Made by a program: the position numbers and the translations under genes. From Thauera sp034003485 (GTDB taxonomy: Bacteria; Pseudomonadota; Gammaproteobacteria; Burkholderiales; Rhodocyclaceae), in the NCBI RefSeq assembly GCF_034003485.1, contig NZ_JAVEYL010000021.1, positions 8,069 through 72,068 on the forward strand: 64,000 nucleotides of DNA, given 5' to 3'. Below, piece by piece: positions 21,681 through 30,878 of this stretch. The notes under the pieces were generated by a model. That model saw nothing but the letters and a program-made list of their open reading frames with translations, made no database searches and was not told where the DNA came from. The stretch's first letter is position 1. Every line of letters starts with the position of its first letter.

Positions 21681-23285
21681 ATGATTGCGCATGGCTCGCC
21701 GTTCGGCCGTCTGCAGGGGGATTTTTTCGGCGGGCTCACCGCGGGGGTCGTCGCCCTGCCGCTGGCGCTCGCCTTCGGCGTGGCTTCCGGCGCGGGGGCT
21801 GCGGCCGGGCTGTACGGCGCGATCGTACTCGGCCTCGTCGCCGCGCTGCTCGGCGGCACGCGCATGCAGATCTCCGGGCCGACCGGGCCGATGACGGTGG
21901 TTTTCGCCTCCGCGTTCTCCGTGGTGGGTGGCGACCTGGCGGTGGCGATGGCCGCGGTGATGATCGGCGGGCTGGTACAGATCGGGCTTGGCCTGCTGCG
22001 CGCGGGCGTGCTGGTGCGCTTCATCCCCTATCCGGTGGTGTCGGGCTTCATGAGCGGCATCGGCGTCATCATCATCCTGCTGCAGAGCGCGCCGCTCGTC
22101 GGTGCGCCGCCGCCGTCCTCGCCGCTGGCCGCGGTGATCGGCCTGCCCGGCGTGCTGGCGCAGGTCAACGGCGAGGCGTTGCTGCTCGGCTTCCTCACCC
22201 TGCTGATCGTGTTCCGCACACCGATGGCAGTGAGCCGGATCGTGCCGGCGCCGCTGGTGGCGCTGGTCGCCATGACCGCGCTCGCGGTCGTCGCCGGCTT
22301 CTCGGTGCCGGTGATCGGTGATATCCCGAGCGGGCTGCCCGGCCTGGTGCTGCCCGCATTCACGCTCGAAACCTGGACCACCGTGCTGCTGCTCGGCATC
22401 ACGCTCGGCCTGCTCGGCAGCATCGACAGCCTGCTGACCTCGCTGGTCGCCGACTCGATCACCCGCACCCGTCATCATTCCAACCGCGAACTCATCGGCC
22501 AGGGCGTCGGCAACCTGCTGTGCGCCTTCGTCGGCGGACTGCCGGGGGCGGGCGCGACCATGCGCACGGTGATCAACATCAAGTCGGGCGGGCGTGGGCG
22601 GACGTTGGGCGTGGTGCATGCATTGTTCCTGCTCGCGCTGCTGCTCGGGCTGGGGCCGCTGGCCGAGCGCATCCCGCTCGCGGTGCTGGCCGGCATCCTG
22701 ATCAAGGTCGGCGTGGACATCCTCGACTACCGCATGCTGCGCCTGGTACATACCGCACCGCGCGCCGACGTTGCGGTGATGGGGGCCGTGTTCGTGCTCA
22801 CCGTGCTGGTGGACCTGATCGTGGCGGTGGGCGCCGGGGTGGTGCTGTCGATGATGCTGATCATCCACCGCCTCGCGCGCCAGGCAAGCTTTCGCGTGCG
22901 CCCGCTGCATCGGGACCCGGCGGACGACGGCGGGCGCCTCGATGCGGACCTGGAGAGCGGCATCCGCGTCATCGAGATCGACGGCGCCTTCTTCTTCGGT
23001 TCGGCGAGCCAGTTGCTCGACCGCGTGGATCAGGTGATCGGCACCCGGGTGGCGGTGTTCGATTGCAGCCGGGTGCCGTTCATGGACCTGTCGGCGCAGT
23101 TTGCGCTCGAGGAGATGATCGAGCGCCTCAAGGCGCAATCGATCGCTGCCCTCGTCGTGGTGCCGCCGACCATCTTCGAGCAGTTGCTGCGCCTGCGCGC
23201 GCCGCACCTGCCCGCGGGCCTCCTGCGCGATGATCTGGAGGCGGCGCTGGCCGAGGCGCGCGGCCTGGTGGCGCAGCCCGGGTAG
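21681..23285 (+). CDS. SulP-family anion transporter with C-terminal STAS domain
   Basis: At 534 aa, it has about 10-12 helices with SulP signatures (GLTAGVVALPLALAFGVASG, ISGPTGPMTVVFAS, GLPGAGATMRTVINI). A STAS domain (about 425-530) follows with the DxS-type motif MDLSA. Substrates of the family include sulfate, bicarbonate and dicarboxylates; not decided here. The ATG follows GAGGCG. The last three codons (QPG) and stop lie inside the left copy of the 28-bp repeat described separately. Confidence 0.88.
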   Translation: MIAHGSPFGRLQGDFFGGLTAGVVALPLALAFGVASGAGAAAGLYGAIVLGLVAALLGGTRMQISGPTGPMTVVFASAFSVVGGDLAVAMAAVMIGGLVQIGLGLLRAGVLVRFIPYPVVSGFMSGIGVIIILLQSAPLVGAPPPSSPLAAVIGLPGVLAQVNGEALLLGFLTLLIVFRTPMAVSRIVPAPLVALVAMTALAVVAGFSVPVIGDIPSGLPGLVLPAFTLETWTTVLLLGITLGLLGSIDSLLTSLVADSITRTRHHSNRELIGQGVGNLLCAFVGGLPGAGATMRTVINIKSGGRGRTLGVVHALFLLALLLGLGPLAERIPLAVLAGILIKVGVDILDYRMLRLVHTAPRADVAVMGAVFVLTVLVDLIVAVGAGVVLSMMLIIHRLARQASFRVRPLHRDPADDGGRLDADLESGIRVIEIDGAFFFGSASQLLDRVDQVIGTRVAVFDCSRVPFMDLSAQFALEEMIERLKAQSIAALVVVPPTIFEQLLRLRAPHLPAGLLRDDLEAALAEARGLVAQPG

Positions 23286-23301
23286 CGCAGGAAGGGGCGG
23301 C
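23274..23301 (+). repeat. 28-bp perfect direct repeat, left copy
   Basis: This copy is identical base for base to 29019-29046 (begins CAGCCCGGGTAG, ends GGGGCGGC); flanking bases differ on both sides. It spans the sulP stop codon. The right copy encodes the C-terminus of the NamZ-like protein on the other strand. The two copies bracket 5.7 kb holding the TIR-STAND gene and two envelope genes. Confidence 0.95.
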
Positions 23302-23450
23302 AAAAAGGGGGCGGCGAGAAGGGGGGCGCTCAAGGGCGAGCGCAAGGAGGTCGAGCAAGGCCTGGCTCGAGAGGTGCCCCCGGGGCTTGGCGGCCTGCAC
23401 CGGCGGGCGCATGCTGCGGTCCGGTATGGCAGGTGTGCGGGAGGGCGGCG

Positions 23451-26400
23451 GTGTCGGGGATCTTCATCAGCCACAGCAGTCGCGACCGGCAGGCGGCCGA
23501 GGAGATGGCCGCGCGCCTGCGCGCCCAGGGCTACCAGTCGCTGTTTCTCGACTTCGACCCCGCCGACGGCATCCCCGCCGGGCGCGACTGGGAGCGCGAG
23601 ATCTACGCCCGGCTGCGCAGTTGCAGCGGCGTGGTGGTGCTGTGCAGCGCGCACTCGATGGCTTCCGACTGGTGCTTTGCCGAGATCACCCACGCGCGTG
23701 CGCTCGGCAAGCACCTGTTCCCGGTGCTGATCGGCGAATGCACCCTGCGCCCGCTGCTGGTCGACACCCAGGTGGTCGATCTGCGCGCCGACGCGGAGGA
23801 CGGCTACGCCCGGCTCTGGCGCGGCATGCGCGGCGCCGGGCTGGACCCGGCCGACAGTTTCGCGTGGGAGCGCGGGCGCGCGCCCTATCCCGGCCTCGCG
23901 CCCTTCCAGGCCGCCGATGCGGCGGTGTATTTCGGCCGCGAGCAGGAGCAGCGCCGATGCCTCGACACCCTGGCGCAGATGCGCCGCTACGGCGGCGAGC
24001 GCCTGCTGGTGGTGGTCGGCGCCTCGGGTAGCGGCAAGTCCTCGCTGGTGCGCGCCGGCGTGCTGCCGCGTATTGCGCGCATGCCCGACTGGCGCGTGCT
24101 CGCCCCGATGCGACCCTTGCGCCAACCCGACGAGGAACTCGCGCACCTACTGCTGCCGAGCCAACCCGCGCCTGCAGACACGCCGGCGGCGCTCGGCGCG
24201 GCGCTCGCGTCGGCCTTCGCCGCCGAGCCGGGGCGGCCGGCGGTGCTGCTCGTCGTCGACCAGCTCGAGGAGCTCGTCACCACCAGCGCACCCGAGGCCG
24301 CGGCGCGCTTCGTGCAGGCCTTGCGCGCGGCGCTGGCTCCCGAGGCCGGCGAGCTCTACTGCCTGGCGACCCTGCGCGCGGATTACGTCGGCGCGCTGCA
24401 GGCGCATCCGGCGTGGGGCGCGCTGCCCTTCCGCCAGCAGCCGCTGGCGCCGATGAGCGCCAGTCACTTCGCCGAGATCATCACCGCTCCGGCGCGCGTC
24501 GCCGGGCTCGAACTCGAGGATGGCCTGGTCGAGGCGGTCGCGCACGACACCGGCAGCCCCGACGCGCTGCCGCTGCTCGCGTTCACGCTGAACCGGCTGT
24601 GGCGCGACTTCGGCGACGACCGTCGCCTCACCCTCGACGAGTACCGCGCGCGCTTCGGCGGCCTGGAGGGTGCGATCCGCCACGAGGCCGAGGCGGTGCT
24701 CGGCGCGCTGGCCCCGGCGCCCGAGGTGCTCGCGGCGCTGCGCCAGGCCTTCCGCCAACTGGTGCGCGTCGAGCCCGAGGGCGGTTACACGCGGCGCGCG
24801 GCGCGTTGGCAGGATCTGCCCGCGGCCGCGCACCCGCTGCTCGAGGCCCTGGTCGCCGCCCGCCTGCTGGTGTCCGGCCAGGAGGAGGGCGGCGCCCGCA
24901 TGCTGGAAGTGGCCCACGAGGCCTTGTTCCGGGCCTGGGACCAGCTACGCCGCTGGCTCGACGAGGACCGCGTGTTCCTGCTCTGGCGCCAGCACGCACT
25001 GGCCGCGGCCGAGGCCTGGCAGCGCGCGCCGGCCGACACCGGCCTGCTGCTGCGTGGCGGCCCGCTCGCCGAGGCGCGGCGCTGGCAGGCCGAGCGCGCC
25101 GACGAACTCGGCGAGACGCTGCGCGCCTACACCGACGCCAGTGCCGCGGCCGAGCGTCGTGCGCGCCTGCGCCGCCTGGGCGCACGTGGCGGCCTGGCCG
25201 TGCTGGTGCTCGCCTCGGCCGCGCTCGGCGCCGGCTTCTGGCAACAGCAGCGCGAGGCCGCCCGGCAACGCATCGACAGTTACTGGAGCGGAGCGCTGGC
25301 CGCGCGCGATGCCGGCGACGACGCGCTGCGCGCTGCCCACTACCTCGCGCGTGCGGCCGACCTTGGCGGTCACGGTCCGGCGCGCGACAACGCCCTGATC
25401 GCGATCGGCATGCTCGCCGGCGGTGTCGCTTTGGCGGGCGAGATCACCCTGCCGGGCGCGCCGGACGGCGTGCGCCTGTGGACGGGTGCGGAAGGTGGGG
25501 CGCACGTGCCAGATGACGTGGATGGGCGAGACGCACGCGACGCACGGGATGGCGTGGACGGGCGTAGGGGGGAGCTCCCGAGCGTGCTGCTGGCCTGGCG
25601 CGGCCGCGAGGCGATCGTGTACGACCTGGCCGATGGCCGCCAGCGTGCGCGCTTCGAGCACCCCGATGCGGTGGCGGACGGGCTCGTCCTCGCCGGCGGG
25701 GCGGTGGTCACCCGTGACGCCGGCGGTGGCGTGTGGCTGTGGGGCAAGGGGGCGCCGCCGCGCGCGCTGGCACAGGGCGGAGTGGCGCGGATTGCCGGCG
25801 CCCGCGACGGGCGTCGGCTCGTCGGCTGGGGCGACGACGGTGTGCGCCGGTGGGATCTGCCCGAAGGCGCGCCTGGCGGGCATCTGCTCGCGGGCCGCGC
25901 GCTCGCTGGCGCGGCCTTCGTCGATGGTGGCGGGCTGCTGGCCTGGAGCGCCGCCGGCCAGTTCTGGCGCGCGGACGCGGCGGGCGCGACCGTGACCTGG
26001 GAGACCGCCTGCGCGCCGCGCGGGGTGGAGGTCGCCGCCGACGGGCGCAGCGCGATCAGCTTCTGCGACACGGCATTGATTCGCCACGACCCGGCCGTGG
26101 GCCGGGTGACCGCGCGCTGGAACTCGCCCGAGCTGATCGACGGCGTGCGCTTCGATGCCGAAGCCGGCGTGGTGGTGTCGTGGAGCGCTGGCCGCGGCCG
26201 GCTGCGGGTGTGGCAGGCGGCCGATGGCGCGGCGCGCATCGAGCGCCCGCTCGATCGTGAGGGCAGCCTGTCGCGGGTGCTGCTGCTGGCGGGCGCAAGG
26301 CGGCTCGTCACTGCCGGCGCCGATGGGTGGCTCGAGACCTGGAACCTGGAGCATGGCGAGCTGGCCGCGCGCGGCCGCCATCACCTCGCCGACGCCCCGG

Positions 26401-27182
26401 TGCTGGCCGCGGCCAGTGCCGATGGCACCCGCGTGCTGGCCTGGAGCCAGGCGACGGGGGCGCGGCTGTGGGACGCCGGCACGCTGACGCCGCTGAGCCT
26501 GCCACTGCAGCACCCCGGCCGTGTCGTGGGCGCGGCCCTCGACGAGGCGGGCGGCGCGATCCTCACCTGGGCGGACAACGGCAGCGTGCGGCTGTGGCGG
26601 CGGCAGCCGGCGCTCGAGCTCACCGCGCCGGCGGCGCCGGGTGCGGACGCGGCCCTGCCGCGTGCGCAGGCGCCGGACGCCACGTTGAAGGCGCGGCTCG
26701 ACGCGCTCGGCCTGCACGGTTACGAACTGCTCGACACGCAGGGCGAATACGCCTTGCTCGGTGCGGGCCCGCTGGTCCGCCGTCTCGGTCCCGGCGACCG
26801 CCTGTCGCCACCGCTCGCGCTCGATGAGGGCGCGCGCGGCGGTGCCCTGCTCGACGGCGAGCGCGTCGTGCTGTGGGGCGCCAGCAGCGTACGCCTGTGG
26901 GACGCGGTCGGCGGCCGGCCCCTCAGCGCCCTGCTGCGTTCGGACGTGCTGTTTCCCGAGCGCGGGACGATCGACGACGGCCTGCTCACCGCGGATGCCC
27001 TGCAGGCGCGGCGCTGGCGCTGGCCGCTGGCCGAAACCGGCGCCGCCGGCGTGGCGGCCTGGCTCGCGCTCGGCAACGCGACGACGATGGACGAGCACGG
27101 CGCGATCCGTGCCCTCCCGCGCGCGGAGTGGTGCGAGTTCATGCACACGGAGCAACGCGCGGCGAGCGGCTGCGAGCACTGA
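23451..27182 (+). CDS. TIR domain-STAND NTPase-TM-WD40 protein, probable anti-phage sensor/effector
   Basis: This 1243-aa multidomain protein starts with a TIR domain (about 3-130: GIFISHSSRDRQAAEEMA, with the catalytic-type Glu in SDWCFAEI near residue 78). A STAND P-loop module follows: FGREQEQ, Walker A VGASGSGKSS near 190, Walker B LLVVDQLEEL near 264, and the winged-helix region near 380-500. Next are one hydrophobic helix (about 580-596) and a degenerate beta-propeller (about 660-1217; strands such as VRRWDLPEG, LRVWQAADG, LETWNLEHG, VRLWDAVGG). TIR-STAND proteins are known or predicted abortive-infection NADases. GTG 23451 was chosen (GGGAGG five bases upstream, and it starts right at the TIR strand); an in-frame GTG at 23433 is possible. 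Confidence 0.88.
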   Translation: MSGIFISHSSRDRQAAEEMAARLRAQGYQSLFLDFDPADGIPAGRDWEREIYARLRSCSGVVVLCSAHSMASDWCFAEITHARALGKHLFPVLIGECTLRPLLVDTQVVDLRADAEDGYARLWRGMRGAGLDPADSFAWERGRAPYPGLAPFQAADAAVYFGREQEQRRCLDTLAQMRRYGGERLLVVVGASGSGKSSLVRAGVLPRIARMPDWRVLAPMRPLRQPDEELAHLLLPSQPAPADTPAALGAALASAFAAEPGRPAVLLVVDQLEELVTTSAPEAAARFVQALRAALAPEAGELYCLATLRADYVGALQAHPAWGALPFRQQPLAPMSASHFAEIITAPARVAGLELEDGLVEAVAHDTGSPDALPLLAFTLNRLWRDFGDDRRLTLDEYRARFGGLEGAIRHEAEAVLGALAPAPEVLAALRQAFRQLVRVEPEGGYTRRAARWQDLPAAAHPLLEALVAARLLVSGQEEGGARMLEVAHEALFRAWDQLRRWLDEDRVFLLWRQHALAAAEAWQRAPADTGLLLRGGPLAEARRWQAERADELGETLRAYTDASAAAERRARLRRLGARGGLAVLVLASAALGAGFWQQQREAARQRIDSYWSGALAARDAGDDALRAAHYLARAADLGGHGPARDNALIAIGMLAGGVALAGEITLPGAPDGVRLWTGAEGGAHVPDDVDGRDARDARDGVDGRRGELPSVLLAWRGREAIVYDLADGRQRARFEHPDAVADGLVLAGGAVVTRDAGGGVWLWGKGAPPRALAQGGVARIAGARDGRRLVGWGDDGVRRWDLPEGAPGGHLLAGRALAGAAFVDGGGLLAWSAAGQFWRADAAGATVTWETACAPRGVEVAADGRSAISFCDTALIRHDPAVGRVTARWNSPELIDGVRFDAEAGVVVSWSAGRGRLRVWQAADGAARIERPLDREGSLSRVLLLAGARRLVTAGADGWLETWNLEHGELAARGRHHLADAPVLAAASADGTRVLAWSQATGARLWDAGTLTPLSLPLQHPGRVVGAALDEAGGAILTWADNGSVRLWRRQPALELTAPAAPGADAALPRAQAPDATLKARLDALGLHGYELLDTQGEYALLGAGPLVRRLGPGDRLSPPLALDEGARGGALLDGERVVLWGASSVRLWDAVGGRPLSALLRSDVLFPERGTIDDGLLTADALQARRWRWPLAETGAAGVAAWLALGNATTMDEHGAIRALPRAEWCEFMHTEQRAASGCEH

Positions 27183-27332
27183 CGGGCGCCCCGACGGTGC
27201 CGTCTGCTGACGGCCTAGTGGCTGGCGGCGCTGTGGGCACGCCCCACAAAGACTGCGCTCACAGCCTTACTGCGTTCGCCCATGCGGGGCGTGGCAGGCT
27301 GGCGCCCACCTGAACGGCTTGGGGCGTGTGCT
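27183..27332. other. Intergenic, convergent genes
   Basis: 150 nt between the TIR-STAND stop and the convergent secreted-protein stop. No clear intrinsic terminator or other element was seen. Confidence 0.5.
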
Positions 27333-28373
27333 TCACTGCACCAGCACGACCGACTCCGACCACGCCCCGACCCAGTCGCCGCCGTCGTCCCACACGCGCA
27401 CCTGAAGCTGGTGGCGGCCGGCCGACAGTTGCGCCTGTTCGTCGCGGCCGTCCCAGCGCTGCGTGGGCGCGCTCTCGACGCGGTGCTCGCGCTGCACCGG
27501 GCCGATGCGCTGGCCGCGCACGTAGCGTTTGCGCACACCGTCCGGGCTCTGCGTGACCTGCATGAACTCGACCGCGGCGTGGTCGAAGTCGGAGCGTGAA
27601 TGGAAGGCGTAGCCGGCGGTCTCCCCGCGCGCCGGGCGCATCAGGCCGGGATCGAATTCGAGCCGGTCGACCGCCACCGAGCCCACCGCGCGCGGGCCGA
27701 TGCCCAGGCCGAGGACGCTGAAGCCGTCGATGGTCTCGCGGCCGGTGTCGAGGTCGGCCGCGGTGAGCGCGATCACCGCGGGCTTGAGGCGGTCGCCGAG
27801 GAAGGGCGGCAGATCGAAGCGCAGCACGTGGCGACCGGGACCGAACTTGTCGAGCCGGTAGGTGACGGTCTCGGCGCCCGGGATCGCGATCCGCAGCAGA
27901 ACGCGCCCGGGGCGCTGCTGGGCGTAATCGACCACCACCGGCCAGCCGCCGCGCACCAGGCCGCGCACGCCGAAGGCGCTGCCGTTGTACTGCGGGGCGA
28001 GCTGCGGACCGTCGCGCAGCAGGGCACGGGTGGCCGCGTCGTCGTCACGCTGCTCGGTCTTCTCTTCGGAGAGTGCCTTGCCGATCGCGAACAGTGCCGT
28101 CGCGCCGACGAGGATCGCCGGAATCAGCCAGTTGCTACCGCCACCGGAGCGGCGCTCGTCACCCTCGCCGCCGTTGGGCGGGGCGGGCGGTCCATCCCTC
28201 GTCCCCGCGGCGGGGCTCGGGGTGGGCGTTGGAGCGGGCACCGCGCCAGGCTGCGCGCTGATTTGCCCGGAAGGGTTCTGCTCGATGCCCTGCGCGCTCG
28301 CCGCGGGCGGCAGCCCGGCCAGCGCGAGACCGAGGACGAGACACAGGCTGCGGCGTGCGATCGTGTGTTTCAT
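27333..28373 (-). CDS. Hypothetical exported protein with a Pro/Gly-rich linker and membrane helix
   Basis: At 346 aa, it has a Sec signal (MKHTIARRSLCLVLGLALAG, probable cleavage at ASAQG), a low-complexity Pro/Thr/Gly-rich linker (about 30-78) and a single hydrophobic helix (NWLIPAILVGATALFAIGKAL, about 81-101). An extracytoplasmic region of beta-strand-rich, Ig/FN3-like character follows (VWDDGGDWVGAWSESVVL near the end). I do not recognise the family. ATG has AAGGAG upstream. It lies 17 nt after the co-directional glycine-zipper lipoprotein gene start block, so the two probably form an operon inside the 28-bp-repeat cassette. Confidence 0.7.
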   Translation of the reverse strand: MKHTIARRSLCLVLGLALAGLPPAASAQGIEQNPSGQISAQPGAVPAPTPTPSPAAGTRDGPPAPPNGGEGDERRSGGGSNWLIPAILVGATALFAIGKALSEEKTEQRDDDAATRALLRDGPQLAPQYNGSAFGVRGLVRGGWPVVVDYAQQRPGRVLLRIAIPGAETVTYRLDKFGPGRHVLRFDLPPFLGDRLKPAVIALTAADLDTGRETIDGFSVLGLGIGPRAVGSVAVDRLEFDPGLMRPARGETAGYAFHSRSDFDHAAVEFMQVTQSPDGVRKRYVRGQRIGPVQREHRVESAPTQRWDGRDEQAQLSAGRHQLQVRVWDDGGDWVGAWSESVVLVQ

Positions 28374-28404
28374 CGGAGACTCCTTGCGCAGGCGGCGCAG
28401 GCGC

Positions 28405-28887
28405 TCAGGCGGACTGGCCGCTGAAATCGAAGCTGTCGTCGCCCGGCGTGCGGCAGGCCACGCCTTCCATGACCTCGCGCCGGCCGTCGACGTACACCAC
28501 CTGGTCGAAACGGCGGCACTCCTTGCCGGCGTCGGCGTAGAAGTCCGAGGTGGGTGTCACCGCGAAGTCGCGCCCGGTGTCGTCGTTGTGCCAGCTCACC
28601 GTCTGCCCGCTCGGCGCCGCATCGATGGTTTCGGCGAGGCGCTTCTTGTCGGCGTCGTCCATGTACTGGCCGATCATGCGCCCCACCACGCCGCCAACCA
28701 GCGCGCCGATTGCGGCGCCGCCGGCGCTGTCCTTGCCGAGCTTGTAGCCGGCGATGCCACCGAGGATGCCGCCGATCGCGGTGCCCCAGTCGCGCTTCTG
28801 CATGTTCTCGCAGCCGGTCGCCGAAACCAGCACCAGGGCGGCGGCAAGGGCCGCGGCCAGTGGGCGCACGGCAGGAATTCCGAGCAT
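28405..28887 (-). CDS. Glycine-zipper (2TM) lipoprotein
   Basis: At 160 aa, it has a lipoprotein signal with lipobox VSATGC and a glycine zipper (AIGGILGGIAGYKLGKDSAG, AIGALVGGVVGRMIGQYM, about residues 37-75), as in 17-kDa surface antigen/SlyB-type proteins. A C-terminal domain follows with a YVDGRREVMEGVACRTP ending. ATG 28887 is preceded by AGGAGGTGAT. It is probably outer-membrane anchored. It lies upstream of, and co-directional with, the exported protein. Confidence 0.8.
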   Translation of the reverse strand: MLGIPAVRPLAAALAAALVLVSATGCENMQKRDWGTAIGGILGGIAGYKLGKDSAGGAAIGALVGGVVGRMIGQYMDDADKKRLAETIDAAPSGQTVSWHNDDTGRDFAVTPTSDFYADAGKECRRFDQVVYVDGRREVMEGVACRTPGDDSFDFSGQSA

Positions 28888-29017
28888 GGCGATCACCTCC
28901 GGAGGAAGAGGAGAGCGGACCTGCGCCGCCCGGGGCGCGGCGGCGGCAGGGCGAAGGCTCAGATTCATTCTAGGCCAGCGTGGGCGTCCTGCTTGCCCGC
29001 GTGGCTGAGCGGGCGGT

Positions 29018-30241
29018 TCAGCCCGGGTAGCGCAGGAAGGGGCGGCGCGTGTCGAGCCAGGCGGCCTCGTCCGCACAGGCGAGCGCATCTAGGTCGGCGG
29101 GCGTCGCATTCGCGTCATCCACCCATTCGCGCAGCAGCGGCGAGCCGTTGATCAGGTCGATCGCCAGGCGGTCGTGCTCGTACTCGTAGGCAAAGTCACG
29201 CCACAGCGGGTAGTCCGGCTGCAGCCGGCGGAGGGCCTTGAAGGCGAGCGCCTGCACTCGCCAGGGGCGAAATGTCGTGTGCTCGTAGTGCGCCGGGTCC
29301 TCGACGTGGATCTGTACCCCGTTGCACAGCTTGCCGGCGTGCTTGTGGAAGGTGGGTTCGAACCAGCACTCGCGCAGCACGCAGCCGGCGAGCCAGTCGG
29401 GCGCCAGCGCGCGCATCTCGGCGACGAGCGCGCGCGCGTCGAGGTCGGGGGCGCCGAAGAGCTCCAGCGGTCGGGTGGTGCCGCGGCCTTCGGACAGCGT
29501 GGTGCCCTCCAGCATCACGGTGCCGGCGTAGGCGCGCGCCATCCACAGGTTGGGCGCGTTGGGGCTGGGGTTGATCCAGCTGCGCTCGCCCAGCGGCCAG
29601 CCGAAGCCGGGGGCGGCGTCGGGCTGCCAGCCTTCCATGTCGATCACGCGCCAGTCGACGTCGAGCTTCAGGGTGGCGACGAACCAGGCGGCGAGTTCGC
29701 CCATGGTCATGCCGTGGCGCATCGGCAGCGCGCCGGCACCGACGAAGCTCTCCCAGCCTTCGCGCAGCAGCGTGCCTTCGACCGGACGGCCGGCGGGGTT
29801 GGGGCGGTCGAGCACCCACACCGACTTGCCGTGCTTCGCTGCTTCTTCGAGCACGTAGCGCAGCGTGGTGATGAAGGTGTAGATCCGGCAGCCGAGGTCC
29901 TGCAGGTCGACCAGCAACACGTCGAAGGTGTCCATCATCGCCGCGGTGGGGCGGCGCACCTCGCCGTACAGGCTGAACACCGGAATGCCGAGCAGCGGGT
30001 CGGTGTAGTCGGGCGACTCCACCATGTTGTCCTGCTTGTCGCCGCGCAGGCCATGCTGCGGGCCGAAGGCCGCCGACAGGGTGAGCTCGGGCAGCGCGGC
30101 GAGCGCGTCGAGCGAGTGGGTGAGCGCGCGCGTCACCGAGGCCGGGTGGGCGAGCAGGGCGACGCGGCGGCCAGCGAGCGGGCGGCGCAGCGCGGGTTCG
30201 GCGAGCAGGCGGTCGAGGCCGAAACGGACGGGGTTCGCCAT
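29018..30241 (-). CDS. NamZ-like exo-beta-N-acetylmuramidase (DUF1343)
   Basis: This 407-aa DUF1343-family protein has the landmarks FGPQHGLRGDKQDNMVES, VLLVDLQDLGCRIYTFI, VLDRPNPAGRPVEGTLL and the Glu-rich LEGTTLSEGRGTTRPLE. NamZ of Bacillus removes N-acetylmuramic acid from peptidoglycan fragments. No signal peptide is evident at the chosen start, so a cytoplasmic recycling role is likely. The final codons (RPFLRYPG) lie in the right copy of the 28-bp repeat. It starts 4 nt after the stop of the DOMON-like gene, i.e. same operon. Confidence 0.85.
   Translation of the reverse strand: MANPVRFGLDRLLAEPALRRPLAGRRVALLAHPASVTRALTHSLDALAALPELTLSAAFGPQHGLRGDKQDNMVESPDYTDPLLGIPVFSLYGEVRRPTAAMMDTFDVLLVDLQDLGCRIYTFITTLRYVLEEAAKHGKSVWVLDRPNPAGRPVEGTLLREGWESFVGAGALPMRHGMTMGELAAWFVATLKLDVDWRVIDMEGWQPDAAPGFGWPLGERSWINPSPNAPNLWMARAYAGTVMLEGTTLSEGRGTTRPLELFGAPDLDARALVAEMRALAPDWLAGCVLRECWFEPTFHKHAGKLCNGVQIHVEDPAHYEHTTFRPWRVQALAFKALRRLQPDYPLWRDFAYEYEHDRLAIDLINGSPLLREWVDDANATPADLDALACADEAAWLDTRRPFLRYPG
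29019..29046 (+). repeat. 28-bp perfect direct repeat, right copy
   Basis: Identical to 23274-23301. On the minus strand it encodes the end of the NamZ-like protein. Because that C-terminus looks normal for the family, this copy is probably the ancestral one. Confidence 0.95.
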
Positions 30242-30245
30242 GCGC

Positions 30246-30878
30246 TCAGTTCGCCCTGTGCGTTGCGGTGGCCAGGGTCAGCACGAAGGTGTCGCGGGCG
30301 TGAAAGTCGGGCTGGGCGGAGACGTGACGCAGCGTCCAGTACTCGAACTGGCCGTCCTTGCGCTCGATGACTGCGGCCAGGTTCACCTGCAGGTCGCTGC
30401 CAGCCGGCACCGTCGGCAGCAGCTCGGGCGGGAGGTAGGCCTCGAGCACCAGCGTGCCGTCTTCCTGCGTGCAGGTGATCTCCGGTGCCGCGGCGGGGGC
30501 GAAATCCTGGTCACGCTCGCGCCAGGCGCGAAAGGCGTACACCGCCCACTGCCCGGAGGGCGAGAAGTTGTACTCGCGGTACTGCGGCTCGCCGGGCACG
30601 CCGAGGAAGACCTCGAAGCAGGTGTGCTGCCACAGCCCGTCCACCGGCCTGGATCGCTGCGCTTCGGGGATCGACGCGGGGATGGCGAGCTTGCCGAGGC
30701 GGGTGTCCTCGAGGTGGAACTCGAACACCGCACCGCCTTCGGGCGGCGCAAACATGGTCGCCAGCAGACGGCCGACCGGGCCGGCAGCGGGGGTGCCGGC
30801 ATCGGGGCTGGTGGGGTGAGGGCGCAGACCGACGGTGATGAGGGGGACGCGCGGGCGTTCGGGGCGGGGCGAGGTCAC
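30246..30878 (-). CDS. DOMON-like domain protein, function unknown
   Basis: At 210 aa, the central region DGLWQHTCFEVFLG followed by YREYNFSPSGQWAVYAFR is typical of an uncharacterised proteobacterial DOMON-like (type 9 carbohydrate-binding-like) family. There is no signal peptide. It is coupled to the downstream NamZ-like gene (4-nt gap), suggesting a shared link to cell-wall sugar or glycan handling (inference). Confidence 0.7.
   Translation of the reverse strand: MTSPRPERPRVPLITVGLRPHPTSPDAGTPAAGPVGRLLATMFAPPEGGAVFEFHLEDTRLGKLAIPASIPEAQRSRPVDGLWQHTCFEVFLGVPGEPQYREYNFSPSGQWAVYAFRAWRERDQDFAPAAAPEITCTQEDGTLVLEAYLPPELLPTVPAGSDLQVNLAAVIERKDGQFEYWTLRHVSAQPDFHARDTFVLTLATATHRAN

Noticed and set aside
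20499..24146. 1215-codon minus-strand frame running through prs, sulP and the TIR-STAND start
   Set aside because: Only its C-terminal 314 codons (from ATG 21443) are real (prs); the rest is antisense shadow of sulP and the TIR region.
24945..27179. 744-aa minus-strand frame antisense to the TIR-STAND gene
   Set aside because: Low-information Arg/Ala/Pro composition, no ribosome site, opposite a recognisable multidomain protein.
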